This document shows, in pieces, positions 7,326 through 12,690 of a stretch of 12,690 nt of DNA. The stretch covers positions 1 to 12,690 of the forward strand of contig JAKAQR010000060.1 in NCBI GenBank assembly GCA_021819725.1, written 5' to 3'. The DNA is from Actinomycetes bacterium. GTDB taxonomy: Bacteria; Actinomycetota; Acidimicrobiia; Acidimicrobiales; Acidimicrobiaceae. The translations under genes were made by a program, and so were the position numbers. Positions within the stretch are counted from its first letter, which is position 1, and every line of letters starts with the position of its first letter. A model generated the notes under the pieces. That model was not told the origin of the DNA, searched no databases, and worked only from the letters and a program-made list of their open reading frames with translations.

Positions 7326-8096
7326 CTAGAGGGTGTCGCTCAGGCCGCTCTGTATGAGTATTCGGGTTCGATCCGAACGAAACAGGTCCCTCGCATATTC
7401 AACGACGCAACCAGTCTTCGCGAACGCGCTACGGCAGATCTGGATTACGGCGCTGTTGGTAGGCACGCGCAGGAGTTTAGCCCTTTGTGCGTCAATGATG
7501 AGCGCCTCGAGGGACTCCGTAGCGCGAACGGGTCGCTGGCCGTAGCGTGTGTCGAGGAGGGTGTAAAGCGATCCTTCCAGCCGCTCTTCGAGCAGCCCGG
7601 GGAAGAGGTGAGCGGGAAAGTACGACTGCTCGAGCGCGATGGGGAGATCATCGGCGAGGCGTACCCTGACGATGTCGTACACCGGGGCCCCCTCTTCGAT
7701 ATCCAGCGCAGCCGCAGTTTCGGTCGAAGCGGGTTTTTCGCTTGCACTGAGTACCTCAGCTCCTGGTTTCAGACCGTGACGGCGAAGCTGCTCCGTAAAG
7801 CCCGCTACCATCGTGAGATCACAGGCGATCTTGGGCTCTTGAATAAACGCCCCGCCGTTACGACCGATCATTCTGGTCACCAAGCCGCGGGCCTCAAGTG
7901 TGGCAAGGGCGTGACGCAACGTCATTCTGCTGACCCCAAAAGCCTCCGCGAGCTCTCTTTCTGGGGGAAGTTTGGCTCCTGGAACGAGGTGGCCGCTGCT
8001 GATGGCGTCGAGCAAGTAGTGCTCGATCTGCTGGTATGGCGGGACCTTCGACTCTCGACGCAGCCTGGGTGCTTGGGAGAGAATTGTTGATACCAC
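7326..8096 (-). CDS. GntR-family transcriptional regulator, HutC/UTRA subfamily
   Basis: A 256-residue regulator. An N-terminal winged helix-turn-helix (about residues 17-85) carries classic GntR signatures: PPYQQIEHYLLDAI, LPPERELAEAFGVSRMTLR, and LEARGLVTR followed by a glycine-rich wing. A C-terminal UTRA ligand-binding domain (about 105-250) includes the E-x-S-Y-F-P segment (LEQSYFPA, 155-162) and the ending R-x-x-F-R-x-D-R-T (EYARDLFRSDRT). UTRA domains bind small effectors such as urocanate or sugar phosphates, typically relieving repression. I chose the GTG at 8096: no other in-frame start lies close upstream, and a TACAGT box ends seven bases before it, so the mRNA may be leaderless. 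It faces the kinase gene divergently and ends 17 bases from the FAD gene, convergently. Its GC (about 61% over 7501-8100, hand count) is clearly above its neighbours. It is likely the local regulator; the effector is unknown. Confidence 0.9.
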   Translation of the reverse strand: MVSTILSQAPRLRRESKVPPYQQIEHYLLDAISSGHLVPGAKLPPERELAEAFGVSRMTLRHALATLEARGLVTRMIGRNGGAFIQEPKIACDLTMVAGFTEQLRRHGLKPGAEVLSASEKPASTETAAALDIEEGAPVYDIVRVRLADDLPIALEQSYFPAHLFPGLLEERLEGSLYTLLDTRYGQRPVRATESLEALIIDAQRAKLLRVPTNSAVIQICRSAFAKTGCVVEYARDLFRSDRTRILIQSGLSDTL

Positions 8097-8102
8097 GACA
8101 CT

Positions 8103-8117
8103 ACTGTACCGTCGGTA
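8103..8117 (-). promoter_or_regulatory. Putative gntR promoter (-10) overlapped by a palindrome
   Basis: On the minus strand TACAGT (8108-8103) is placed so that transcription would begin at or next to the GTG start codon at 8096. TACCG-T-CGGTA at 8107-8117 is a perfect inverted repeat around one central base and overlaps this -10 box. An autoregulatory operator is plausible, and it also lies in the divergent region before the kinase gene. No good -35 is visible. The motif differs from the TGGTCTAG sites elsewhere in the window. Confidence 0.4.
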
Positions 8118-8178
8118 TCGGTTGTGTGTGCCATGTCGTTGTAGTTTTGTTGCCGTAGCGTAGATGGAGGGCAAGACA

Positions 8179-9138
8179 ATGAGCAAACAAGTCCACGCCA
8201 ACGATTGGACGGCCGAAGGTCCTGTGTTTCCGCAAGAACTTGAGGGACTTTCGGGAAGGGTGAACGTGCTCTCGGGGCAGCCATTGGAGGTGGAAAAGCT
8301 TTCGGGAGGTTTAACTAATACCAATTTCAAGGTGAGTACACCCGGAGGATGCTATGTCGTTCGCCTGGCCTCAGACAACTCCAATCTACTGGAGATAGAC
8401 AGAGAGAGTGAGTATGTGAATTCAGTGAGGGCTGCTGAAGCAGGAGTAGGGGCGCCGGTGATCGAGCGCCTTGACACCCCGAATGTGTTAGTTGTGGGAT
8501 TCATTGACGGTCGTACGCTGTCTGCATCCGATTTGCAGCACGGTCACCTCTTGCAGAGAGTAGCTGGCGCATGTAGGCAACTCCACGGAGCCAGGCGGTT
8601 TCGATCGGATTTTAATATGTTCGATGTGCAGCGACGTTATCTCGAGCTGGCGATAAGTAGGGGCTTTCGAATTCCAGATGACTATCAGGATTTTGAAGAA
8701 CTGTTTGTTCGGGTGCGCCGTGCAATGGAGATTGCCCCTGAGCCTACAGTGCCTTGCAATAATGATTTATTGGCGGAGAATTTCATCGATGACGGTGAGC
8801 GTGTTTGGATTATTGACTATGAATACTCGGGGAACAACGAACCTAGCTTTGAATTGGGGAACATATGGAGTGAGTCCGAACTGTCGATTGATCAACTAGA
8901 GGTTCTCGTTCGAAGTTATTATGGTCGCGCTGATCGCGCAACTATGTCTCGTTGTCGACTTTGGGGTCTTGCGTCGAAATACGGTTGGACACTGTGGGCC
9001 GCGATACAAGCTAACGTTTCGACTCTAGACTTTGATTTTTGGGAGTGGGGCATGGAGAAGTATGAGCGAGCGGTAGCGGAGTTCAAAGGCGAGGATTTCG
9101 AGCGCCTACTCCAAGATGTAACTGGAGGGCTATCGTAG
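8179..9138 (+). CDS. Choline/ethanolamine kinase-like phosphotransferase (APH fold)
   Basis: A 319-residue kinase of the aminoglycoside phosphotransferase/choline kinase fold. I take the ATG at 8179 rather than the in-frame ATG at 8164, because GGAGGG at 8166-8171 is ideally spaced for 8179 and would lie inside the longer version. Landmarks (numbered from 8179) are LSGGLTNTNFKV (the small-lobe loop, 42-53), the Brenner-type motif CNNDLLAENF with catalytic D196 and N201, and WIIDYEYSG with metal-binding D213. The DYEY segment followed by EPSFELGN is typical of choline and ethanolamine kinases (LicA-like). The usual histidine of H-N-D is asparagine (N195 directly precedes D196 and N194 takes the H position). 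It would phosphorylate a hydroxyl of a small amino alcohol with ATP, which fits the amine theme. Antibiotic phosphorylation is unlikely from this context. Substrate uncertain. Confidence 0.8.
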   Translation: MSKQVHANDWTAEGPVFPQELEGLSGRVNVLSGQPLEVEKLSGGLTNTNFKVSTPGGCYVVRLASDNSNLLEIDRESEYVNSVRAAEAGVGAPVIERLDTPNVLVVGFIDGRTLSASDLQHGHLLQRVAGACRQLHGARRFRSDFNMFDVQRRYLELAISRGFRIPDDYQDFEELFVRVRRAMEIAPEPTVPCNNDLLAENFIDDGERVWIIDYEYSGNNEPSFELGNIWSESELSIDQLEVLVRSYYGRADRATMSRCRLWGLASKYGWTLWAAIQANVSTLDFDFWEWGMEKYERAVAEFKGEDFERLLQDVTGGLS

Positions 9139-9161
9139 GTGTACCTCGGGGAAGAGGTGGG

Positions 9162-9190
9162 TTGACAGAGGTGGCGTAGCGTTCTATAAT
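9162..9190 (+). promoter_or_regulatory. Perfect consensus sigma-70-type promoter
   Basis: TTGACA at 9162-9167 and TATAAT at 9185-9190 are separated by exactly 17 bases, a full match to the primary sigma factor consensus. It lies in the 105-base gap after the kinase gene and points at the HAD and FAD-GcvT genes. The predicted start near 9197 leaves about 45 bases of leader to the TTG at 9244. Such a perfect promoter normally needs a repressor; the TGGTCTAG motif directly downstream is the obvious candidate site. Confidence 0.8.
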
Positions 9191-9201
9191 GGTCTAGGCA
9201 T
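9190..9201 (+). promoter_or_regulatory. Putative operator, second copy of the TGGTCTAG motif
   Basis: TGGTCTAGGCAT begins on the last base of the -10 box and covers the expected transcription start. It matches the DasR-type core TGGTCTAGACCA in nine of twelve positions: the left half is perfect and the right half is degraded. Its position relative to the -10 box is nearly the same as that of the site at 305-316. A repressor bound here would block RNA polymerase. Which protein binds is inference; the local GntR/HutC regulator is the best candidate. Confidence 0.45.
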
Positions 9202-9243
9202 TTTAGTTTCAATGCAACACGAGATCGAATGGCGGTGTGACAA

Positions 9244-9984
9244 TTGGCAGGGTCGGTGACAGACAGAGAGTTGATAGTGGCTCATGCTCCGTTTTCTGCA
9301 GTCATCTTCGACTTCAACGGAACGCTTTCGGATGATGAGGTATTACTTTGCAGATTGTTTCAAGATATCTTCAGTCGTCGCCTTGGTTATCAGTTGAGTG
9401 AGGAGCGTTATTTCGCGCTGCTTTCGGGTCTTAGCGATGCTGAAATTGTGGAGACCGTATTGAGCTGGGTTGGAAGAGGTGGCGATTCTAGGGTTCGCGA
9501 CGAATTACACTCTGAGAAGGTATCTCGTTATCGGCGCGAGGTGGCCCTTCGTCCAAGAATATCGGGAGAGACAGTCGCTGTAGTGCGACGGATAGCACAA
9601 AGTGTCCCGGTGGCTGTCGTAACAGGAGCGGTGCACGCCGAGGTTGACACTGCGCTAGAAGCATGTGGGATCCTGGATCTGTTCCGGGCGGTTGTTGCTG
9701 GAGATGATACTGCGATGGGAAAACCCGACCCGGAAGGGTTTCTGCGGGCTAGTGAGGTTCTCGTTCCGGCGACTCCATCTCAGATCCTGGTATTTGAGGA
9801 TTCGTGGGTGGGTGTTCAAGCCGCTAAGGCTGCTGGGATGATGTGCGTAAAGGTTGGAGATGTGCAAAGCCAATCGAAGGAGGGGCTGAGTTCCGATTGT
9901 ATAGTCGATGGACTGTTCGAGTCGTCTCTGTCCTGGATTTATCCGTTATTGGGTTGTAATGGGGATGTTGCGGTACACCGGTAG
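9244..9984 (+). CDS. HAD-superfamily hydrolase (phosphoglycolate phosphatase / beta-phosphoglucomutase-like)
   Basis: A protein of up to 246 residues with the four HAD motifs. Motif I is FDFNGTLS with nucleophile D23, motif II is VVTG (T127), motif III is the lysine K160 in GKPDPEGF, and motif IV is FEDSWVGVQAA (E185, D186). A helical cap (about 30-110) follows motif I, as in subfamily I. The second acidic residue of D-x-D is N25, so the general acid/base normally expected of a phosphatase is changed. The start is uncertain: TTG at 9244 is the longest possible because a stop precedes it, but GTG at 9256 or 9277 could serve. It would hydrolyse a small phosphate ester. Sitting between a kinase and the FAD-GcvT gene, and 29 bases before the latter, it is probably co-transcribed from the promoter at 9162-9190. 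Substrate unknown. Confidence 0.82.
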   Translation: MAGSVTDRELIVAHAPFSAVIFDFNGTLSDDEVLLCRLFQDIFSRRLGYQLSEERYFALLSGLSDAEIVETVLSWVGRGGDSRVRDELHSEKVSRYRREVALRPRISGETVAVVRRIAQSVPVAVVTGAVHAEVDTALEACGILDLFRAVVAGDDTAMGKPDPEGFLRASEVLVPATPSQILVFEDSWVGVQAAKAAGMMCVKVGDVQSQSKEGLSSDCIVDGLFESSLSWIYPLLGCNGDVAVHR

Positions 9985-10013
9985 TTTCGGTGCGATAAGG
10001 AAGGAATGTTTTG

Positions 10014-12491
10014 ATGTCAGCGTTGCCAACTGCGGCTCGAGTAGTCATTATTGGGGGAGGTGTTGGGGGCACGAGCATAGCGTACCACCTAGCGGAAATG
10101 GGCTGCAGCGATGTCATCTTGCTTGATCGAAACGAATTGACAAATGGTTCGACCTTTCACTCAGCGGGCTTGGTTGGGCAGCTCCGCTCTACGGTGACTT
10201 TGACCAAGATGATGATGTACTCTGTTGAGCTATATCGGTCTTTGTCCGCAGATGAGGATACGGATCCGGGCTGGGTCGAGAGTGGTGGAATTCGTTTGGC
10301 GTGTACTGCGGAGCGTCTTGAGGAATTGCGTAGGCAAGTAGGATGGGCACGGTCATTTGGTCTTCCCCTAGAGGAGATATCTCCCCGCGAAGCCCAGGAG
10401 CTGTTTCCTCTTATGAGCACAGATGGGGTGCTTGGGGCCACTTTTCTTCCCACCGATGGTTACCTTGACCCGTCGCAGTTAACGTATTCATTGGCCAAAG
10501 GTGCACGTTCCGGCGGGGTTTTGATAGCCACAAATACGAGGGTTACTGGCATCGAGGTTGACGACGGTAAAGTCCGGGCTGTTGTGACCGATGCGGGTCG
10601 GGTTGAAGCGGATATCGTTGTAAATGCGGCTGGTATGTACGCTGCTGAGATAGGACGGATGGCAGGTGTTCGCATTCCCGTGGTTCCTTTCTCTCATCAA
10701 TACCTGGTGACTTCTGGTTTTAGGACGGAGGATGATTTGGTATCGCTTCCTACCTTACGTGATCCAGATTTGTTAGTCTATTTCCGTCAGGATGTACGAG
10801 GTCTTGTGATGGGTGGGTATGAGCGAGATTCCAGAGCGGTGTTTTTGAATTCTGACAATGTTGATATGATACCTGGAGACTTCAACGGAAGGCTCCTTGA
10901 CGAGGATTGGGAGCGATTTGAGGAGATCGCTGCAAACTCGGGTCGTAGAGTGCCAGCGATGAGGGAGGTTCCGATTCGTAAGCTTATCAACGGACCCGAG
11001 GGGTTCACCCCTGATAATGAGTTCTGCTTGGGCGAAACTGAGGTTCGTGGTCTCTACGTGGCGGCAGGATTTTGTGCTCACGGTATCGCTGGGGCTGGAG
11101 GGATCGGCAAGGTGATGGCGGAGTGGATCCTAGAGGGGGAACCAAGAATGGATCTATGGGAGATGGATATTCGGCGGTTTGGCCGACACTATCAGTCACC
11201 TTCGTATACGCTAGCGCGTACGCGTGAGAACTACGAGACGTACTACGACATTCGTTACCCGAACCATGAACGCGAAGCTGGTAGACCGCTTCGGCGTTCG
11301 GTGATTTACGATTGGCATCGTAGCCATGGTGCATTCTTTGGGGAAAAGTCAGGTTGGGAGCGTGTAAATTACTACGAGTCAAATGTTGATCCGACTTTGG
11401 AGAAGTTCCGCCCACGGGGATGGGCAGGACAAAACTGGTCGAGTGCAATAGTCACGGAGCACATCGCGACCAGGACTTTTGCCGGCCTCTATGATGAGTC
11501 CTCGTTTTCGAAATTCGAAATTGTTGGTCCCAATGCTGCTAAGGCTTTGGAGTGTCTTTGCGACAACAGAATCGCTCGAGGTCCGGGTAAGATAACTTAC
11601 ACTCAGATGCTCAACCATAGAGGTGGAATTGAGGCAGACTTTACTGTCACGCAGCGAGGTGAGGATAGTTTCTTAATCGTTACCGGGACCGCTTTTGGCG
11701 CCCACGATGGTGCCTGGATTCGTCGCAACTTGTCGCAAAACGGTGATATTCAAGTTCGGGATGTGACTGGTGCTTATTCGTGTTTTGGTCTCTGGGGGCC
11801 AGCTGCACGTGACATTTTATCGGGCTTAACGTCTCAGGACTTATCCAACGCTCAATTTCCATATATGACCGCGAAGGAATTTACGGTTGGGGATGTGCCG
11901 GTATTAGGGTTACGCGTCACTTTCGTTGGGGAGCTGGGCTGGGAGCTGTATTGTTCGACGGAGTATGGGGCTCGTCTATGGGAGTCGTTGTACGAGGCTG
12001 GACGTCCACATGGAATGGTGGTAGGCGGATATCGGGCGATCGATAGTCTTCGACTAGAAAAGGGCTATAGGGTTTGGGGATCCGATGTGACTTCCGACGA
12101 TACGCCATTGGAGGGAGGACTTGAGTTTTGCATCCGATGGGATAAGGAGGGTGGCTTCCTCGGCCGTAACGCCTTGATTAGCGAGCGCGAGAATGGACCA
12201 TCTCGTCGACTCTGCTGTCTGGTTCTTTCGGATTCTAAGGCTGTCGTGCTCGGTAATGAGCCAGTTAGGATTGGTGAAGAGGTCGTTGGGAGAGTTACGT
12301 CTGGGGGCGTGGGTTATAGCGTCAACCAGTCCATTGCCTTTGCCTACCTTCCGGCAGATAAGGCTGCCCTTGGAATGTTGGTTGAGGTCTATTTGTTTGG
12401 GGATTGGACAGTAGCAGAAGTGGTTGATGCACCATTGTTTGATCCTAAGTCGGAGAGAATACGAGCTGATTCATCCATCAAGGGATCCTGA
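10014..12491 (+). CDS. Dimethylglycine/sarcosine dehydrogenase-like FAD protein fused to a GcvT (aminomethyltransferase) domain
   Basis: An 825-residue two-part enzyme, the usual size of dimethylglycine oxidase, DMGDH and sarcosine dehydrogenase. The first 380 or so residues are a DAO-type FAD domain with VVIIGGGVGG (10-19) and acid D39. GSTFHSAGL (45-53) contains H49, in the position that carries covalent FAD in this class. A linker follows, then a GcvT-like tetrahydrofolate-binding domain (about 460-815) with RGGIEADFTV (D542 at the T-protein aspartate position), VGELGWELY (638-646), YRAIDSLRLEKGYR and GFLGRNAL. It would oxidise an N-methyl group to an iminium and transfer the carbon to tetrahydrofolate as 5,10-methylene-THF. 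Electrons would go to ETF or oxygen. ATG at 10014 is preferred over the TTG at 10011, with AAGGAAGGA upstream. It follows the HAD gene by 29 bases. Which N-methyl compound it uses is not visible. Confidence 0.9.
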   Translation: MSALPTAARVVIIGGGVGGTSIAYHLAEMGCSDVILLDRNELTNGSTFHSAGLVGQLRSTVTLTKMMMYSVELYRSLSADEDTDPGWVESGGIRLACTAERLEELRRQVGWARSFGLPLEEISPREAQELFPLMSTDGVLGATFLPTDGYLDPSQLTYSLAKGARSGGVLIATNTRVTGIEVDDGKVRAVVTDAGRVEADIVVNAAGMYAAEIGRMAGVRIPVVPFSHQYLVTSGFRTEDDLVSLPTLRDPDLLVYFRQDVRGLVMGGYERDSRAVFLNSDNVDMIPGDFNGRLLDEDWERFEEIAANSGRRVPAMREVPIRKLINGPEGFTPDNEFCLGETEVRGLYVAAGFCAHGIAGAGGIGKVMAEWILEGEPRMDLWEMDIRRFGRHYQSPSYTLARTRENYETYYDIRYPNHEREAGRPLRRSVIYDWHRSHGAFFGEKSGWERVNYYESNVDPTLEKFRPRGWAGQNWSSAIVTEHIATRTFAGLYDESSFSKFEIVGPNAAKALECLCDNRIARGPGKITYTQMLNHRGGIEADFTVTQRGEDSFLIVTGTAFGAHDGAWIRRNLSQNGDIQVRDVTGAYSCFGLWGPAARDILSGLTSQDLSNAQFPYMTAKEFTVGDVPVLGLRVTFVGELGWELYCSTEYGARLWESLYEAGRPHGMVVGGYRAIDSLRLEKGYRVWGSDVTSDDTPLEGGLEFCIRWDKEGGFLGRNALISERENGPSRRLCCLVLSDSKAVVLGNEPVRIGEEVVGRVTSGGVGYSVNQSIAFAYLPADKAALGMLVEVYLFGDWTVAEVVDAPLFDPKSERIRADSSIKGS

Positions 12492-12668
12492 AGTAGGTCT
12501 GGACTCATGGTTGCGTGTGCGAACGCGCCGGTTCGCATTCGCATCTGGCGCTCGTTTAGGATGCCCAGGCGGAACCACCTGATTAGTCCGAAAGGCGATC
12601 CTGCGAACGACCGGTACCACGAGGTACGTCGCCATAGCGGCGACCAGTGTCACCAGAACGTATTGCAC
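12471..12668 (-). pseudogene. Truncated WecA/MraY-family glycosyl-1-phosphate transferase, N-terminal remnant
   Basis: A 65-codon frame on the minus strand starts with GTG at 12668. Its first 35 or so residues look like the first transmembrane helix and following loop of undecaprenyl-phosphate sugar-1-phosphate transferases: hydrophobic YVLVTLVAAMATYL, then the characteristic VVPVVRRIAFR and a loop NQVVPPG. In intact members this loop continues into an R-x-V-H-x-x-P-x-P-x-x-G-G segment. Here it changes after about residue 36 into an Arg-rich, low-complexity tail (APDANANRRVRTRN) and stops at 12471, overlapping the end of the FAD-GcvT gene. The family usually has 320-380 residues with about ten membrane helices, so this is a 5'-end fragment. 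There is no room for the rest, because the sequence to the left is coding for another protein. A short unrelated frame is the alternative. Confidence 0.5.
12518..12537 (+). terminator. Stem-loop after the FAD-GcvT gene
   Basis: TGCGAAC (12518-12524), six-base loop GCGCCG and GTTCGCA (12531-12537) form a perfect seven-pair hairpin 26 bases after the stop codon. No U-tract follows, so it may be a weak or bidirectional terminator, or an unrelated inverted repeat inside the remnant gene on the other strand. Confidence 0.4.
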
Positions 12669-12690
12669 ACTACCGCTCTGACGGTGGGGG

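Noticed and set aside
7305..8090. A long plus-strand frame beginning ATGATG right after GGAGGAGG, antisense to the GntR gene
   Set aside because: The purine run encodes the Glu-Glu-Glu end of the FAD gene, and the translation has no recognisable domain. The opposite strand encodes an unmistakable GntR/UTRA protein over the same bases.
8164..8178. Alternative ATG start of the kinase gene at 8164
   Set aside because: The best ribosome-binding site (GGAGGG, 8166-8171) lies inside the extension and is ideally spaced for the ATG at 8179.
8179..9138. Aminoglycoside resistance gene
   Set aside because: The DYEY/EPSFELGN style is that of choline/ethanolamine kinases and the neighbours are amine-catabolic genes; nothing points to drug resistance.
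9139..9161. Hairpin ACCTC-GGGGAA-GAGGT as terminator of the kinase gene
   Set aside because: Only five pairs and no U-tract; it runs straight into the -35 box, so I do not call it.
11005..11448. A 147-codon minus-strand frame inside the FAD-GcvT gene
   Set aside because: Low-complexity Ser/Pro/Arg-rich translation; it mirrors the coding of the real gene.

Overview
The window reads as one catabolic accessory region from a bacterium of intermediate GC (coding stretches mostly about 47-55%, counted by eye on sample lines). TTG and GTG starts, a regulator that looks leaderless, and an operator-like motif resembling the DasR-type TGGTCTAGACCA site lean towards an actinobacterium-like host. That placement is inference and weak. 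There are no RNA genes, CRISPR arrays or insertion sequences that I can see.

Layout. 1-118: the C-terminal end of an electron-transfer flavoprotein alpha subunit (etfA). 119-387: non-coding, with a terminator-like hairpin and a promoter/operator. 388-1383: a fold-type II PLP enzyme of the cysteine synthase family. 1384-1714: a 331-base gap. 1715-5955: a tightly packed four-gene operon (glutamine-synthetase-like ligase, aldehyde dehydrogenase, short-chain dehydrogenase, class I glutamine-amidotransferase-like gamma-glutamyl hydrolase) with 4-base overlaps or 1-base gaps. 6049-7308: a stand-alone FAD amine oxidase/dehydrogenase of the sarcosine/dimethylglycine type. 7326-8096 (minus): a GntR/HutC regulator with a UTRA domain. 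8179-9138: a choline-kinase-like phosphotransferase. 9244-9984 and 10014-12491: a HAD phosphatase and an 825-residue FAD plus GcvT fusion of the dimethylglycine/sarcosine dehydrogenase class, behind a perfect TTGACA-N17-TATAAT promoter. 12471-12668 (minus): the first 35 or so residues of a WecA/MraY-like glycosyltransferase, cut off.

How it may work together. The ligase, dehydrogenases and hydrolase match the logic of gamma-glutamylation pathways (Puu type): an amine is capped with glutamate, oxidised alcohol to aldehyde to acid, then released by hydrolysis of the gamma-glutamyl bond. The presence of an SDR as well as an ALDH suggests an amino alcohol substrate such as ethanolamine, giving gamma-glutamyl-glycine and then glycine. 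The two FAD enzymes would oxidise N-methylated amines or amino acids. The fused one would pass the one-carbon unit to tetrahydrofolate, and ETF is the known acceptor of such dehydrogenases in other organisms. The kinase is of the choline/ethanolamine kinase type. The consistent theme is catabolism of (N-methylated) amino alcohols or N-methylglycines; the exact substrate cannot be read from sequence. A near-palindromic TGGTCTAG motif sits at the -10 region of two separate promoters (305-316 and 9190-9201) and nowhere else that I found, and may be the operator of the local GntR regulator.
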